From Parafilimonas terrae (GTDB taxonomy: Bacteria; Bacteroidota; Bacteroidia; Chitinophagales; Chitinophagaceae): a DNA stretch of 64,000 nucleotides. Below, piece after piece: positions 52,707 through 62,052 of the stretch; positions within the stretch are counted from its first letter, which is position 1, and every line of letters starts with the position of its first letter. The stretch is from NCBI RefSeq assembly GCF_900115755.1, contig NZ_FOXQ01000001.1, forward strand, positions 1-64,000, written 5' to 3'. The position numbers and the translations under genes are program-made. The notes below the pieces were generated by a model. That model saw only the letters and a program-made list of their open reading frames with translations, searched no databases and was not told the origin of the DNA.

Positions 52707-52956
52707 ACGGGATGATTTATTATTGGTTGATGACATAATAGATGCATTGAAGGCCATTCTTGTTTTTACAGAAAATTAAACCTACGATAATTTTGCCGTT
52801 GACAGAATGTGCAAGGATGCCGTTGTAAGAAATTGTGAAGTTCTTGGTGAGGCAACAAACTATATTTCTCCTGAATTTTATGAAAAAGAAAAGTTCAAAC
52901 AAAAAAATCTTAAAGCCGCAGCAACAATCACCCAAGGCATCAGAGGCTGCACATGA
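52699..52956 (+). pseudogene. HEPN (DUF86-type) toxin, nonsense and truncated
   Basis: The frame from ATG 52699 gives SKRDDLLLVDDIIDALKAILVFTEN, a stop at 52777-52779, then TYDNFAVDRMCKDAVVRNCEVLGEATNYI. This is the DUF86/HEPN pattern (LEDIL-AI-I--Y---lty--F----...AVVRNLEIIGEA). The catalytic RxxxxH region that should follow is missing: after about 52880 the reading turns into the start of another small gene. It is thus a broken toxin paired with the broken MNT gene. Confidence 0.75.
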
Positions 52957-53062
52957 AGCCGCGGAAGCAGATATTTCGAAAGACTTTGACCTTACGCCGC
53001 CGCCTGATCCTGCTGCAGATCTTGATGAGGGAGAATTGGCAAGATTTGAAGGCGGAGATTAA
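52880..53062 (+). CDS. Small acidic hypothetical protein, 60 aa
   Basis: Starting at the ATG 52880 the product begins with a Lys-rich patch (MKKKSSNKKILKPQQQSP) and changes to a strongly acidic, Pro-containing end (DLTPPPDPAADLDEGELARFEGGD). No domain or signal. I recall similar short proteins in Bacteroidota but know no function. Its 5' end overlaps the HEPN remnant in another frame, so the toxin deletion may have brought it here. Confidence 0.55.
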   Translation: MKKKSSNKKILKPQQQSPKASEAAHEAAEADISKDFDLTPPPDPAADLDEGELARFEGGD

Positions 53063-53188
53063 TTATATTATGTAATTTTTATGTGGAAAAAAATGTATTG
53101 TTTATAACAGCATAAAACAATACCTTGCCGCCGTTGATGCTTGCTACCGTATTGGATTGCTTATTATTCACCATTAAAAAAGTGTACT

Positions 53189-53509
53189 ATGTCAATTCTT
53201 ACACTCGAAAGGCTCTCAAAAATCTACTACCAGAAGTTTCTTAGAAAAATTGCGGAAGATTATCGCGACATTAAAGAGTATGTTGAATCTACACCGCAGG
53301 AAACTAAAAAATTACTGAAGTTGTTCCAGTTGAGAAACGAGGCGCACCGCGAAGAAAATGGCGCAGACAATCCCAGGTTCACAGAGATCATCGAATTCCT
53401 GCGATCCTGCAAAGAGTCGAAGCTGGTGATGCATATTGTAAAAGTTAAAGACCAGTTACTTACTATTTTAACAGATACTAATTATACAAAAGTTGTAGGC
53501 CTTTTATAA
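53189..53509 (+). CDS. Hypothetical protein, 106 aa
   Basis: The start at 53189 (MSILTLERLSKIYYQKF) is preferred over an open ATG 16 codons upstream with unlikely composition. The protein is helical, charged and soluble (DYRDIKEYVESTPQETKKLLKLFQLRNEAH), with no cysteine-rich, membrane or signal segment. No family recognised. A good terminator at 53527-53564 follows its stop. Confidence 0.65.
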   Translation: MSILTLERLSKIYYQKFLRKIAEDYRDIKEYVESTPQETKKLLKLFQLRNEAHREENGADNPRFTEIIEFLRSCKESKLVMHIVKVKDQLLTILTDTNYTKVVGLL

Positions 53510-53526
53510 ACATTATTCTTTGTAAG

Positions 53527-53564
53527 AAAACAGGTGCAGGCTTTAATAAGTTTGCACCTGTTTT
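53527..53564 (+). terminator. Terminator of the 106-aa protein gene
   Basis: aaaacaggtgca and tgcacctgtttt form a perfect 12-bp stem with a 14-nt loop, followed by atttta, 17 bp after the stop. Confidence 0.8.
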
Positions 53565-53596
53565 ATTTTATTCAAAAACCATTTGCAAATACCATT

Positions 53597-54268
53597 ATGT
53601 TCAGCAATAAAGTTCTCCGGTTCCTGTTCAATCTTAAATTGCCCTTTGCATTACAAAACGGCGTAGAAGTACTGGATGCGCATCAGCGTAAAGATGTGCA
53701 GCAAGCATGCACTGCATTCTATAAAAAATATTATAACGATAACAGCAAACGGCATACTTTAATAGGCATAAACCCAGGCAGGTTTGGCGGTGGTATTACC
53801 GGTATTCCGTTTACCGATCCCATCCGTTTGGAAAAGAATTGCGGCATTAATAATGATTTTCAAAAAAAACAGGAATTGTCTTCCGTTTTTATTTATGATA
53901 TGATTGACGCTTACGGCGGCAGCGAAGCATTTTACAAACACTTTTATATAACAGCCATGAGCCCGCTTGGATTTATAAGAAATGGCAAAAACCTGAACTA
54001 TTACGATGATAAAGTTTTGCTTAAAGACATTCAGCCTTTTATTATTGATTGCATGCAGCAGCAAATTGATTTTGGTTTAAAAACCGATGTATGTTTTTGT
54101 ATTGGCGAAGGTGAAAATTTAAAGTACCTGCAAAAACTGAACAATGAACATAAATGGTTCAACCGTATTGAAACGCTGCCACATCCAAGGTTTGTAATGC
54201 AATACAGGTTAAAAAGAAAAGAAGAATTTATTGAATCTTATATATCAAAATTAAAATCCGTTGTTTAA
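53597..54268 (+). CDS. SMUG-like uracil-DNA glycosylase family protein
   Basis: This protein likely excises uracil or related damaged bases. The start at 53597 (MFSNKVLRFLFNL) is chosen over an ATG 21 codons upstream that lies inside the preceding terminator. The 223-aa product has the motif-A loop GINPGRFGGGITGIPFTDP, close to SMUG1's GINPGPFGMAQTGVPFG, and a motif-B-like LPHPRFVMQYR near the end (HPSPRN-type in SMUG). It resembles the DUF4918/SMUG2 group. Catalysis by His of LPHPRF is inferred. Confidence 0.8.
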   Translation: MFSNKVLRFLFNLKLPFALQNGVEVLDAHQRKDVQQACTAFYKKYYNDNSKRHTLIGINPGRFGGGITGIPFTDPIRLEKNCGINNDFQKKQELSSVFIYDMIDAYGGSEAFYKHFYITAMSPLGFIRNGKNLNYYDDKVLLKDIQPFIIDCMQQQIDFGLKTDVCFCIGEGENLKYLQKLNNEHKWFNRIETLPHPRFVMQYRLKRKEEFIESYISKLKSVV

Positions 54269-54306
54269 CAAACAGGGGCATTTCATCTACATTTTTGTTT
54301 ATAAAT

Positions 54307-54342
54307 AATCATTAAATACAAAGTTTTATGTATTTAATGATT
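54307..54342. terminator. AT-rich hairpin after the glycosylase gene
   Basis: aatcattaaataca and tgtatttaatgatt pair perfectly over 14 bp with an 8-nt loop, 38 bp after the glycosylase stop. Low GC and no T run make terminator function uncertain. Confidence 0.45.
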
Positions 54343-54380
54343 GGTATAAAATTGGCCTTTAAAAATAGTCATAATTAATA

Positions 54381-56063
54381 TTGACTACCACAAATAATTT
54401 AATAGCCTCAAGTTTGAAAAAGATCATTATTATCACTGCTTCTGTTATAGCCGTTCTCCTGATTGGAATATTCATTTATTTAAAAGTTAGAAAGAGCGAA
54501 GATTTTGAGCCTTTAATAAAAGCAAAACTTCAACAGGTTATAAAAGAAGCTTCTGACAGCTTGTATATTTTAAACCTGGATAAAATAGAAATTGATGTTG
54601 TAGGTTCTAAAATTAAAGTACATAATGCTGAACTATTAATTGATTCAACACGCCTTAACCAGTTATTGGCTGAAGGAACCGCACCGGTTGATGTTTATAA
54701 AATTTCATTATCTGACCTGCACATTGATGGCTTTAACATTGCTGACCTGTTAGATAAGAAAAATATAAACCTCAATGCGCTCAATATAAAAAATCCTACT
54801 GTAGAAATTTATCATCCGGTCAATAAACGGGATACAATTTTTAAAGACACAGCAACGCTTTATTCACGCATACAAAAAAGCCTTGGCCACTTCAGCCTGC
54901 AAGACCTCTCTATTTCAAACATGAACTTCATTTATCATAATATAGCTGAAGAAAAAGAGAAGCTTACTACGTTCAGCAACGTTTCAATGCGTTTCAATAA
55001 TATTGAAATTGATTCAACCACCCAGTTTGATACAAGCAGGTTTCTGTATGCCAAACAGGCAAATATTTATATTCCAGGTTATACTTTCAGAACGCCGGAC
55101 AGCATGTATTTTTTAAAAGCTGATACGCTCATTCTGCATGCGGCGCAAAAATCAATTGACGCAACCGGCCTTGCTTTGCAGCCGCGGTACAGCAAGCAGG
55201 ACTTTGGCAAACATCTTAAATTTTATAAGGACCGTTATGATATAAAATTTAAAACGGCCAGCTTTAATAATATTGATTGGTATAACCTTTTTTTAGGAGA
55301 AGGCTTTACAGCAAAACATGCGGAATTTAATAATGGTTCAATGGAAGTGTATGCTGATAAAAATATTCCGCCCTCACCCAAATCAAAAATCGGGAACTTT
55401 CCACACCAGTTACTGGCAAGATTAGATATGCCCGTTGATATTGATACTATCTTAATAAAAAACTTTGAATTCACTTACCGGGAGCTTAATATAAAAACAC
55501 AACAAACCGGCGCTGTTACATGGACCGATATAAGCGGCCAGCTAACGAACGTAACCAATGTGCCCGAAAAAATAGCCGCAGATAAAATAGTAAAAGTTGC
55601 AGCGCAAAGTAAGTTGTTCAATGCAGGAAGTTTTAGTGCAGTGTTTCAGTTTGATATGACGAAAACAAAAGATGGCGATTTTACGCTGGACATTAACCTC
55701 GGGCCAATGGATGGCACAGTTATAAACCCTGCTTCAAAAACGTTAGGCCTGTTTGAAGTAAACAGCCTGGCGATAAAAAAATTAAATGCACATATTATAG
55801 CCAATAGTTATAAGGCCCGCAGTTCCGTTTTATTTGTGTATGATGATTTAAACATTACGGCTTTAAAAAAGCAGGAGGAATCAAAAAAATTAAAAAAGAA
55901 AAAGCTGGTTAGCTTTTTTGCAAACACATTCGTTATTAATAAATCGAATACGATGAATGATGCCAGGCCGGAATATGTAACCTATCAGCGTGATCCGCAA
56001 CGTTCATTTTTTTCTTTAATATGGAAATCATTATTAAAAGGCATAACAAATACAGCTTCGTAA
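54381..56063 (+). CDS. AsmA-like inner-membrane-anchored protein
   Basis: The 560-aa frame begins with TTG (54381); an alternative TTG at 54414 would give MKKIIIITASVIAVLL, which starts directly at the single transmembrane helix and is attractive. No in-frame ATG precedes the helix. The rest is a long beta-rich periplasmic region with repeated LxIxxLxIxN-type strands (LNALNIKNPTVEIYHP, FSLQDLSISNMNFIYH), as in AsmA/DUF748 proteins, which help lipid transport or envelope assembly. It ends in a basic helical segment (KKQEESKKLKKKKL). Family assignment is by pattern only. Confidence 0.65.
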   Translation: MTTTNNLIASSLKKIIIITASVIAVLLIGIFIYLKVRKSEDFEPLIKAKLQQVIKEASDSLYILNLDKIEIDVVGSKIKVHNAELLIDSTRLNQLLAEGTAPVDVYKISLSDLHIDGFNIADLLDKKNINLNALNIKNPTVEIYHPVNKRDTIFKDTATLYSRIQKSLGHFSLQDLSISNMNFIYHNIAEEKEKLTTFSNVSMRFNNIEIDSTTQFDTSRFLYAKQANIYIPGYTFRTPDSMYFLKADTLILHAAQKSIDATGLALQPRYSKQDFGKHLKFYKDRYDIKFKTASFNNIDWYNLFLGEGFTAKHAEFNNGSMEVYADKNIPPSPKSKIGNFPHQLLARLDMPVDIDTILIKNFEFTYRELNIKTQQTGAVTWTDISGQLTNVTNVPEKIAADKIVKVAAQSKLFNAGSFSAVFQFDMTKTKDGDFTLDINLGPMDGTVINPASKTLGLFEVNSLAIKKLNAHIIANSYKARSSVLFVYDDLNITALKKQEESKKLKKKKLVSFFANTFVINKSNTMNDARPEYVTYQRDPQRSFFSLIWKSLLKGITNTAS

Positions 56064-56095
56064 TTTTAAAAATTGTTTCCAAATTATAACACGGC

Positions 56096-56129
56096 TTTGC
56101 ATTTAAATACATTTAGAACTATATTTTTG
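56096..56129 (+). promoter_or_regulatory. Promoter of the two-component operon
   Basis: TTTG (56096-56099) and TATTTTTG (56122-56129) are 22 nt apart, matching TTTG-N17-23-TAnnTTTG. It would give a leader of about 55 nt before the response-regulator gene at 56192. Confidence 0.6.
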
Positions 56130-56191
56130 CTACCAAATTTCCCTGTGTCATAAAATATTTATTTTACGACAAAAAGTAATTAAACCTTTAT

Positions 56192-56647
56192 ATGTCCGAT
56201 TACATTCGTTTTTTTCTTATTGATGATGATGCTGATGATGTTGCGATTTTTAAAGAAGCAGCAATGGAAGCCAACCCCGCATTGGAAATTATTAATGCCG
56301 GCAATGGCCATGAAGCTTTAAAAATTTTAAAACACACTCCCGGTAATTATCCAAACGTTATTTTTTTAGACCTGAATATGCCGCGCATGGGTGGCAAAGA
56401 ATGTCTTGCCGAACTAAAAAAAGATACTGCTCTCCGTAACATACCCGTGATTGTTTACACAACATCTTCCCAATCGAAAGATATTGAAGAGGCTATGCTG
56501 AAAGGCGCTATATGTTTTATTACAAAACCCACCAGCATAAAAGAGCTGAAGCATATATTATCAACTATTTCAAAACACGTGAACGGTAACCTTGAAAAAA
56601 CTTTGCGCAATCTGAGTAATACGTCTTCCGCTTTTATCGTTTGTTGA
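56192..56647 (+). CDS. Single-domain response regulator (CheY/Rcp1-like)
   Basis: This 151-aa protein is a lone receiver domain. The acidic pocket is LIDDDADD, the phospho-acceptor is D60 (IFLDLNMP), the switch Thr/Ser is in IVYTTSSQ, and the Lys lies in FITKPTS. No output domain is present, so it acts by protein contact or as a phosphorelay shuttle. It precedes two kinase genes on the same strand (54-bp gap). Confidence 0.92.
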   Translation: MSDYIRFFLIDDDADDVAIFKEAAMEANPALEIINAGNGHEALKILKHTPGNYPNVIFLDLNMPRMGGKECLAELKKDTALRNIPVIVYTTSSQSKDIEEAMLKGAICFITKPTSIKELKHILSTISKHVNGNLEKTLRNLSNTSSAFIVC

Positions 56648-56701
56648 TTTAATGTGTATTTTGCCAACTGCTTATCAAAATTATAAAACAGAAAAAGCAG
56701 T

Positions 56702-57895
56702 ATGATTCTTATTGTTGACGACAAAAAGGAAAATCTTTTTTCACTTAAAACATTGTTACAGTTAAACCTGTATGATGTGGACACTGCTGTATCTGGAGAA
56801 GAAGCATTAAAGAAAATTCTTAAAACGGAATATGAGCTTATAATCCTTGATGTGCAAATGCCCGGTATGGATGGCTATGAAGTAGCCGAAAATATTACAG
56901 GTTACAGCAAATCAAAAGACATTCCTATTATATTTCTTTCGGCCGTAAATATTGATAAGCGCTTCATTACAAAAGGCTACACCTCAGGCGGTGTTGATTA
57001 TATTACCAAGCCTTTTGACCCCGATCTTCTACTACTTAAAATAAAAACCTTTGCAAGGCTTTACAGGCAAACAAAAGAGCTGAATGATATTAAACATAAC
57101 CTTGAACAAAAAGTAGAAGAAAGAACAGCTGAATTAATTGAAGCCAATAAAGAACTGGAAGCCAGCAATACTGAATTGCAGCAGTATGCTTTTATTGCTT
57201 CGCATGATTTGCAGGAGCCGCTTAGAAAAATCATCACGTTCAGCCAGATAGTGAAAGAGCGCTTTATGGAAAACACCGATGCCAGCCAGTATATCAACAG
57301 GATTATTGCTTCGTCTGAAAGAATGCGCACCCTTATCAACGATCTTTTAAGTTATTCCCGGCTTGCCACTGATCCTGATTTTGTAACTGCTTCGCTCAAT
57401 ATAGTTATCCGCGGCGCTATTACCGATCTTGAACTGGTTATTAAAGAAAAAAAGGCAACTATTAATGTTGATAATCTGCCAACGATTGAAATGATACCTG
57501 ACCAGATAAGGCAGGTCTTTCAAAACATCATCAGCAACGCTATTAAGTTTGCAAAACCAGGCGCTGCCCCCGAAATGAAAATATGGAGCGATTTCACAAA
57601 GGAAAAATCTGCTGAAAGCAAAGCCGCTGAAAAGGGCGTTTATTGCCGCATTTACATTGCAGATAATGGCATTGGCTTTAATGAGCAATACCTTGATAAA
57701 ATCTTTACCATGTTTCAGCGCCTGCATGGAAGATCAGAATACCAGGGCACAGGTATTGGCCTGAGCATTGTAAAAAAAATAATTGAAAAGCATAATGGCC
57801 TTGTTACAGCAAAAAGCAGGGAAAATGAAGGCACAACATTTATTTTAGTATTGCCTGTGTCTCAGGCTGTAAAGCCATCTGCTGTTTTATATTAA
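56702..57895 (+). CDS. Receiver-histidine kinase (REC-HisKA-HATPase)
   Basis: This 397-aa cytoplasmic kinase starts with a receiver (VDDKKENLFSLKTLL; D50 in IILDVQMPGMDG; TKPFDP), then a coiled coil (about 120-160, EQKVEERTAELIEANKELEA). HisKA has H168 (FIASHDLQEPLRK) and HATPase shows N box QNIISNAIKFA, DNGIGF, and GTGIGLSIVKKI. The missing sensor domain and the N-terminal receiver suggest that it takes its signal by phosphotransfer or through the receiver. It is 12 bp before the large hybrid kinase, so likely co-translated in one relay. Confidence 0.92.
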   Translation: MILIVDDKKENLFSLKTLLQLNLYDVDTAVSGEEALKKILKTEYELIILDVQMPGMDGYEVAENITGYSKSKDIPIIFLSAVNIDKRFITKGYTSGGVDYITKPFDPDLLLLKIKTFARLYRQTKELNDIKHNLEQKVEERTAELIEANKELEASNTELQQYAFIASHDLQEPLRKIITFSQIVKERFMENTDASQYINRIIASSERMRTLINDLLSYSRLATDPDFVTASLNIVIRGAITDLELVIKEKKATINVDNLPTIEMIPDQIRQVFQNIISNAIKFAKPGAAPEMKIWSDFTKEKSAESKAAEKGVYCRIYIADNGIGFNEQYLDKIFTMFQRLHGRSEYQGTGIGLSIVKKIIEKHNGLVTAKSRENEGTTFILVLPVSQAVKPSAVLY

Positions 57896-57907
57896 TAAAT
57901 TTAAATT

Positions 57908-60900
57908 ATGAACTCAACCTTCAAAAGAAATTTATTGCTGCTTTATGGAATTTCTTTTTTGCTGCTTATAGTGAGTGCAATAGCATCTTATGCGAGCATA
58001 AAAGGTTTATTGAACAGCCAGGAAGAAGTAGTGCATACTAATCAGGTAATTAATAAGCTGGAAAATGTTATATCAGCTTTAAAAGATGCGGAAACCGGCC
58101 AGCGCGGTTTTTTACTAACCGGCGAAGAACGCTTCCTGGAACCATATACAGGATCGCTTCCAAAAGCATATTCACTTATCAGCGAGATAAAAGACCTTTC
58201 TGCTGAAAACAATTTGCAAACGCAAAGTGCAGAGCAGCTCAGGCAGCTTGTTGCAAAACGTTTCAGCAGTTTGCAAACACACATAGATAATAAACGAAAA
58301 GGTATTTCTCCTTCTGATAGTTCGCTTGATATGGGCAAAGCGTATATGGATAGTGCAAGGCAACTGGTGCAACAAATGGAAAACAGGGAAAACGATTTTT
58401 TAAAGGCCCGCACAGCAAGCATGAACAAGCTTTCAGAATCTACCCCAACAATTATTATCATAGCTTCTTTACTGTCTTTTGCAGTGGCATTGCTTTCTTT
58501 TTTCAGGGTAAACAGCGACCTGGAAAAGAGAACAAGACTGCAGGAAGAACTTGAGCAAAAAGATAAGGATATAAATAGCCGGCTTAATATTGTTCAAAGT
58601 ATAGCAGATAAAATTTCAGCCGGCAATTATAAAACAAGAATAGGCGATGCAGGAAAAGATGTATTGGGCAATATTTCCCTGTCACTAAATAAAATGGCAG
58701 AGTCGCTTGATTCAGCTTTTACAAACCTGTCGCATAACGAATGGCTTCAAACCGGCATGGCGGGCCTTAATGATAAAATGATTGGCGAAAAAAATCTTAA
58801 CCAGCTTGCCTACAACATTATTGATTTTATAACGGCCTATACAAAAATACCGGTAGCAGCTTTTTATCTTGCCGAAAATAATTCCCTTGTATTAACGTCC
58901 GGAATTGCGCTGGATGAAAGCAAAATAAAAAAAACCATAAACCTTGGTGAATATCTTGTAGGCCAAAGTGCAAAAAGCGGCAAAGAACTTTTACTGGAAG
59001 ATATTGATGAAACGGATATGATGATATCTTTTTCATCAGGCAGTTTAAAACCTAAAAACATTATAGCCGTTCCTGTTTTTTTTGAAGGCAAGCTAAAAGG
59101 CGCATTGGAGCTGGCTTCAATTAAAGAAATAGATGATTTAACCAAACAATTCCTGCGCAGTTCAAGTTATAACATTGGCATGGCCATTCACACGGCACGC
59201 AATCATCAGCGGCTGGAAGAATTGCTGGCTGAAACACAGGCCCAGTCTGAAGAACTGCAAAGCCAGCATAATGAGCTGGAAAATATTAATGCTGAGCTGG
59301 AAGTGCAGGCAGAAAAACTGCAGGCTTCAGAAGAAGAACTTAAAGTGCAGCAGGAAGAATTGCTGCAATCCAACGTAGAGCTGGAAGAACGCAGCCGCCT
59401 GCTTGAAGAAAAAAATGAACTGATACTCGAACGTAACCTTGAAATACAGGCAAAAGCAGAACAGCTTGAATTAACTACAAAATATAAATCTGAATTTCTT
59501 GCAAACATGTCGCATGAATTGAGAACACCGCTTAATTCCATCCTGTTACTGGCAAGATTATTATCAGAAAATCACACCAGCAATTTAAGCAAGGACCAGA
59601 TTGAATATGCAACAGTTATTCAAAACTCCGGCAATTCATTGCTCACGCTTATCAACGAAATACTTGATCTCTCTAAAATAGAATCAGGCAAAATGGAACT
59701 GGAGTACAGCGATGTGGCTGTTAAAGACCTGGTGAATGAATTGAATGCATTATTCGAACCGCTTGCAAAAGACAAGGATATTATCTTCAAGATTGAGAAA
59801 GATGAATCAGCAACTGAATACATAGAAACAGACCGGCTGAAGCTGGAGCAAATTCTGCGCAATCTTATTTCAAATGCACTGAAATTTACCAAACGCGGTT
59901 CTGTGACCCTGAATATTAAAAAAATAAAAGACACTGTTGTGTTCACTATTACGGATACGGGCATTGGTATTCCGGCAGAAAAACTTGAAACAATTTTTGA
60001 AGCTTTCCAGCAGGCTGATGGCTCAACCAAACGCCAGTACGGCGGCACAGGGCTGGGACTTTCAATAAGCCGTGAACTTGCTAAACTTTTATCCGGGCAA
60101 ATAACAGTAAGCAGTGAAGAAGAAAAAGGCAGCACTTTTACACTCACCATCCCCGCAAACCGGAAATCATCTTATAAGGCGTCTGAAATTACTGCGGCTG
60201 CAGTTGCGGAAATTGAGCCTGAAATTGTAGATACACATCTTACCAAAACACAAAACAGGGAATATATTTCAGATGTTATTCCTCAGCCTGTTCCGGATGA
60301 CAGGAATAACATTTCAGCCACAGATAAAACCATTCTTATTGTGGAAGATGATACTGCATTTGCCAAATCGCTGCTCGAATTTACAAGGCGGAAAAAGTAT
60401 AAAGGCATTGTGGCTGTGCGTGGCGACGAAGGCATTGAACTTGCAAGAAAATATAAGCCTAACGGTATTTTGCTCGATATACAATTGCCGGTAAAAAGCG
60501 GGTGGGAAGTAATGGATGAATTAAAATCAGACCCGGAAACAAGGCCGATACCGGTGCATATCATGTCGTCTTATGATGCAAAAACAAAAAGCCTGCTTTC
60601 AGGCGCTGTTGATTTTATAAATAAGCCTGTAGCTTTCGAAAAAATGAGCGCTGTTTTTCAAAGGATAGAAGATGCACTGAGCAAGCATCCTAAAAAAGTA
60701 ATGATCGTTGAAGAAAACCCCAAGCATGCAAAAGCGCTGGCTTACTTTCTTGAGAGCTTTAATGTTTCCGCAGAAATAAAAAATTCAATTGGCGAAGGCA
60801 TAAAAGCATTAAACGAGCAAGATATAGACTGTGTTATTTTAGATATGGGCATACCGGCGCAGGGCTCTTATGATACACTGGAAGAAGTAAGAAAAACGCC

Positions 60901-61495
60901 GGGCATGGAAAGCCTGCCTATCATCATATTTACCGGCAAGAATTTAAGCCATGCAGAAGAAATGCGCATTAAACAATACGCAGATTCCATTGTTGTAAAA
61001 ACAGCACATTCCTATCAAAGAATACTGGATGAGGTTTCGCTGTTTTTGCATTTGGTAGAAGAAAGCAAGAAAGATAAAAAATCATCCAAATACAAACGCC
61101 TGGGCGAATTTGAAGAAGTATTAAAAGACAAAACAGTTTTAATTGCAGATGATGATGTGCGCAATATTTTCTCGCTTACCAAATCGCTGGAAAATTATGG
61201 CATGAATGTAATTTCAGCCATTGATGGCAAGGATGCATTAAACCAACTGTCGCAGCACAAAAACATCGACATCGTTTTAATGGATATGATGATGCCTGAA
61301 ATGGATGGTTATGAAAGCACCAAACGCATTCGTGAAAACCCGAGATACAGAAAGCTGCCCATTATTGCGGTAACGGCAAAGGCCATGATGGGCGACAGGG
61401 AAAAATGTATTAATGCAGGCGCATCGGATTATATAACCAAGCCTGTTGATGCAGATCAGTTGATTTCTTTATTACGCGTTTGGCTATATGATTAA
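57908..61495 (+). CDS. Hybrid histidine kinase: CHASE3-GAF-HisKA-HATPase-3xREC
   Basis: This 1195-aa inner-membrane sensor has TM1 (about 9-30), CHASE3 (35-170, with ALKDAETGQRGFLLTGEE), TM2 (about 178-198) and a HAMP-like linker to about 275. GAF (about 285-430) and a long Glu/Gln-rich coiled coil (430-530) follow. HisKA has H536 (ANMSHELRTPLNS) and HATPase has the N box NLISNALKFT, DTGIGIP and GGTGLGLSIS. Three receivers have D857, D979 and D1126. The middle one has VEEN in place of the usual acidic pair and is more diverged. No HPt domain is present, so output probably goes through the neighbouring single receiver or another protein. Confidence 0.92.
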   Translation: MNSTFKRNLLLLYGISFLLLIVSAIASYASIKGLLNSQEEVVHTNQVINKLENVISALKDAETGQRGFLLTGEERFLEPYTGSLPKAYSLISEIKDLSAENNLQTQSAEQLRQLVAKRFSSLQTHIDNKRKGISPSDSSLDMGKAYMDSARQLVQQMENRENDFLKARTASMNKLSESTPTIIIIASLLSFAVALLSFFRVNSDLEKRTRLQEELEQKDKDINSRLNIVQSIADKISAGNYKTRIGDAGKDVLGNISLSLNKMAESLDSAFTNLSHNEWLQTGMAGLNDKMIGEKNLNQLAYNIIDFITAYTKIPVAAFYLAENNSLVLTSGIALDESKIKKTINLGEYLVGQSAKSGKELLLEDIDETDMMISFSSGSLKPKNIIAVPVFFEGKLKGALELASIKEIDDLTKQFLRSSSYNIGMAIHTARNHQRLEELLAETQAQSEELQSQHNELENINAELEVQAEKLQASEEELKVQQEELLQSNVELEERSRLLEEKNELILERNLEIQAKAEQLELTTKYKSEFLANMSHELRTPLNSILLLARLLSENHTSNLSKDQIEYATVIQNSGNSLLTLINEILDLSKIESGKMELEYSDVAVKDLVNELNALFEPLAKDKDIIFKIEKDESATEYIETDRLKLEQILRNLISNALKFTKRGSVTLNIKKIKDTVVFTITDTGIGIPAEKLETIFEAFQQADGSTKRQYGGTGLGLSISRELAKLLSGQITVSSEEEKGSTFTLTIPANRKSSYKASEITAAAVAEIEPEIVDTHLTKTQNREYISDVIPQPVPDDRNNISATDKTILIVEDDTAFAKSLLEFTRRKKYKGIVAVRGDEGIELARKYKPNGILLDIQLPVKSGWEVMDELKSDPETRPIPVHIMSSYDAKTKSLLSGAVDFINKPVAFEKMSAVFQRIEDALSKHPKKVMIVEENPKHAKALAYFLESFNVSAEIKNSIGEGIKALNEQDIDCVILDMGIPAQGSYDTLEEVRKTPGMESLPIIIFTGKNLSHAEEMRIKQYADSIVVKTAHSYQRILDEVSLFLHLVEESKKDKKSSKYKRLGEFEEVLKDKTVLIADDDVRNIFSLTKSLENYGMNVISAIDGKDALNQLSQHKNIDIVLMDMMMPEMDGYESTKRIRENPRYRKLPIIAVTAKAMMGDREKCINAGASDYITKPVDADQLISLLRVWLYD

Positions 61496-61629
61496 ATAGC
61501 CAGTAAACTATGTGTTTAAACTTGCGGCAAAAACCTTTTAAATATTTTATCATCCATACTGTTCAAACGGCTTAATAATTGTTAAGCACATTTAAAGTTT
61601 TTACTGCATCATTTATTAAAGATTTAGCT

Positions 61630-62052
61630 ATGATAAAACGTATAATATGTATAATGCTGATGGCTGCAACTGTAAACGCTGCATTCAGCCAAAACGATGA
61701 TAAAGCCAATGTTCTCGCTGTTGAACGAAATGTGGCAGATGCCTTCAGTAAGCATAGCATTCCAACACTCCTGGCTATTTTCACGGATGATGCCACTATC
61801 ATTACGCCGTCCGGCCAGTTAATTACCAAACAGCAACTGCAGCACCGGGCACAGCCAATCAACGGGCTTACGCTGTCTGATATGCAGGTAAAAATTAAAG
61901 GGAATATTGCCATTGTAACCGGGATGCAAACAGAAACAGGTAAAGATGCTTCAGGCGGCCCTTACTCATTAAAAAGCTATTTCACCGATGTGCTTGAAAG
62001 AAAGAATGGTGCATGGTTAATAACAGCCAGCCAGGCCACGCCGGTTCAATAA
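61630..62052 (+). CDS. Secreted NTF2-like (DUF4440/SnoaL-type) protein
   Basis: The start at 61630 (MIKRIICIMLM) gives a signal peptide ending AAFSQ; the ATG 17 codons upstream is not favoured. The 140-aa product has the NTF2-like cone fold: VERNVADAFSKHSIPTLLAIFTDDATIITPSGQ, then IAIVTGMQTETG and RKNGAWLITASQATPVQ. Ligand or activity unknown. It converges with the fabF-like gene, whose stop codon starts at the very next base. Confidence 0.82.
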   Translation: MIKRIICIMLMAATVNAAFSQNDDKANVLAVERNVADAFSKHSIPTLLAIFTDDATIITPSGQLITKQQLQHRAQPINGLTLSDMQVKIKGNIAIVTGMQTETGKDASGGPYSLKSYFTDVLERKNGAWLITASQATPVQ

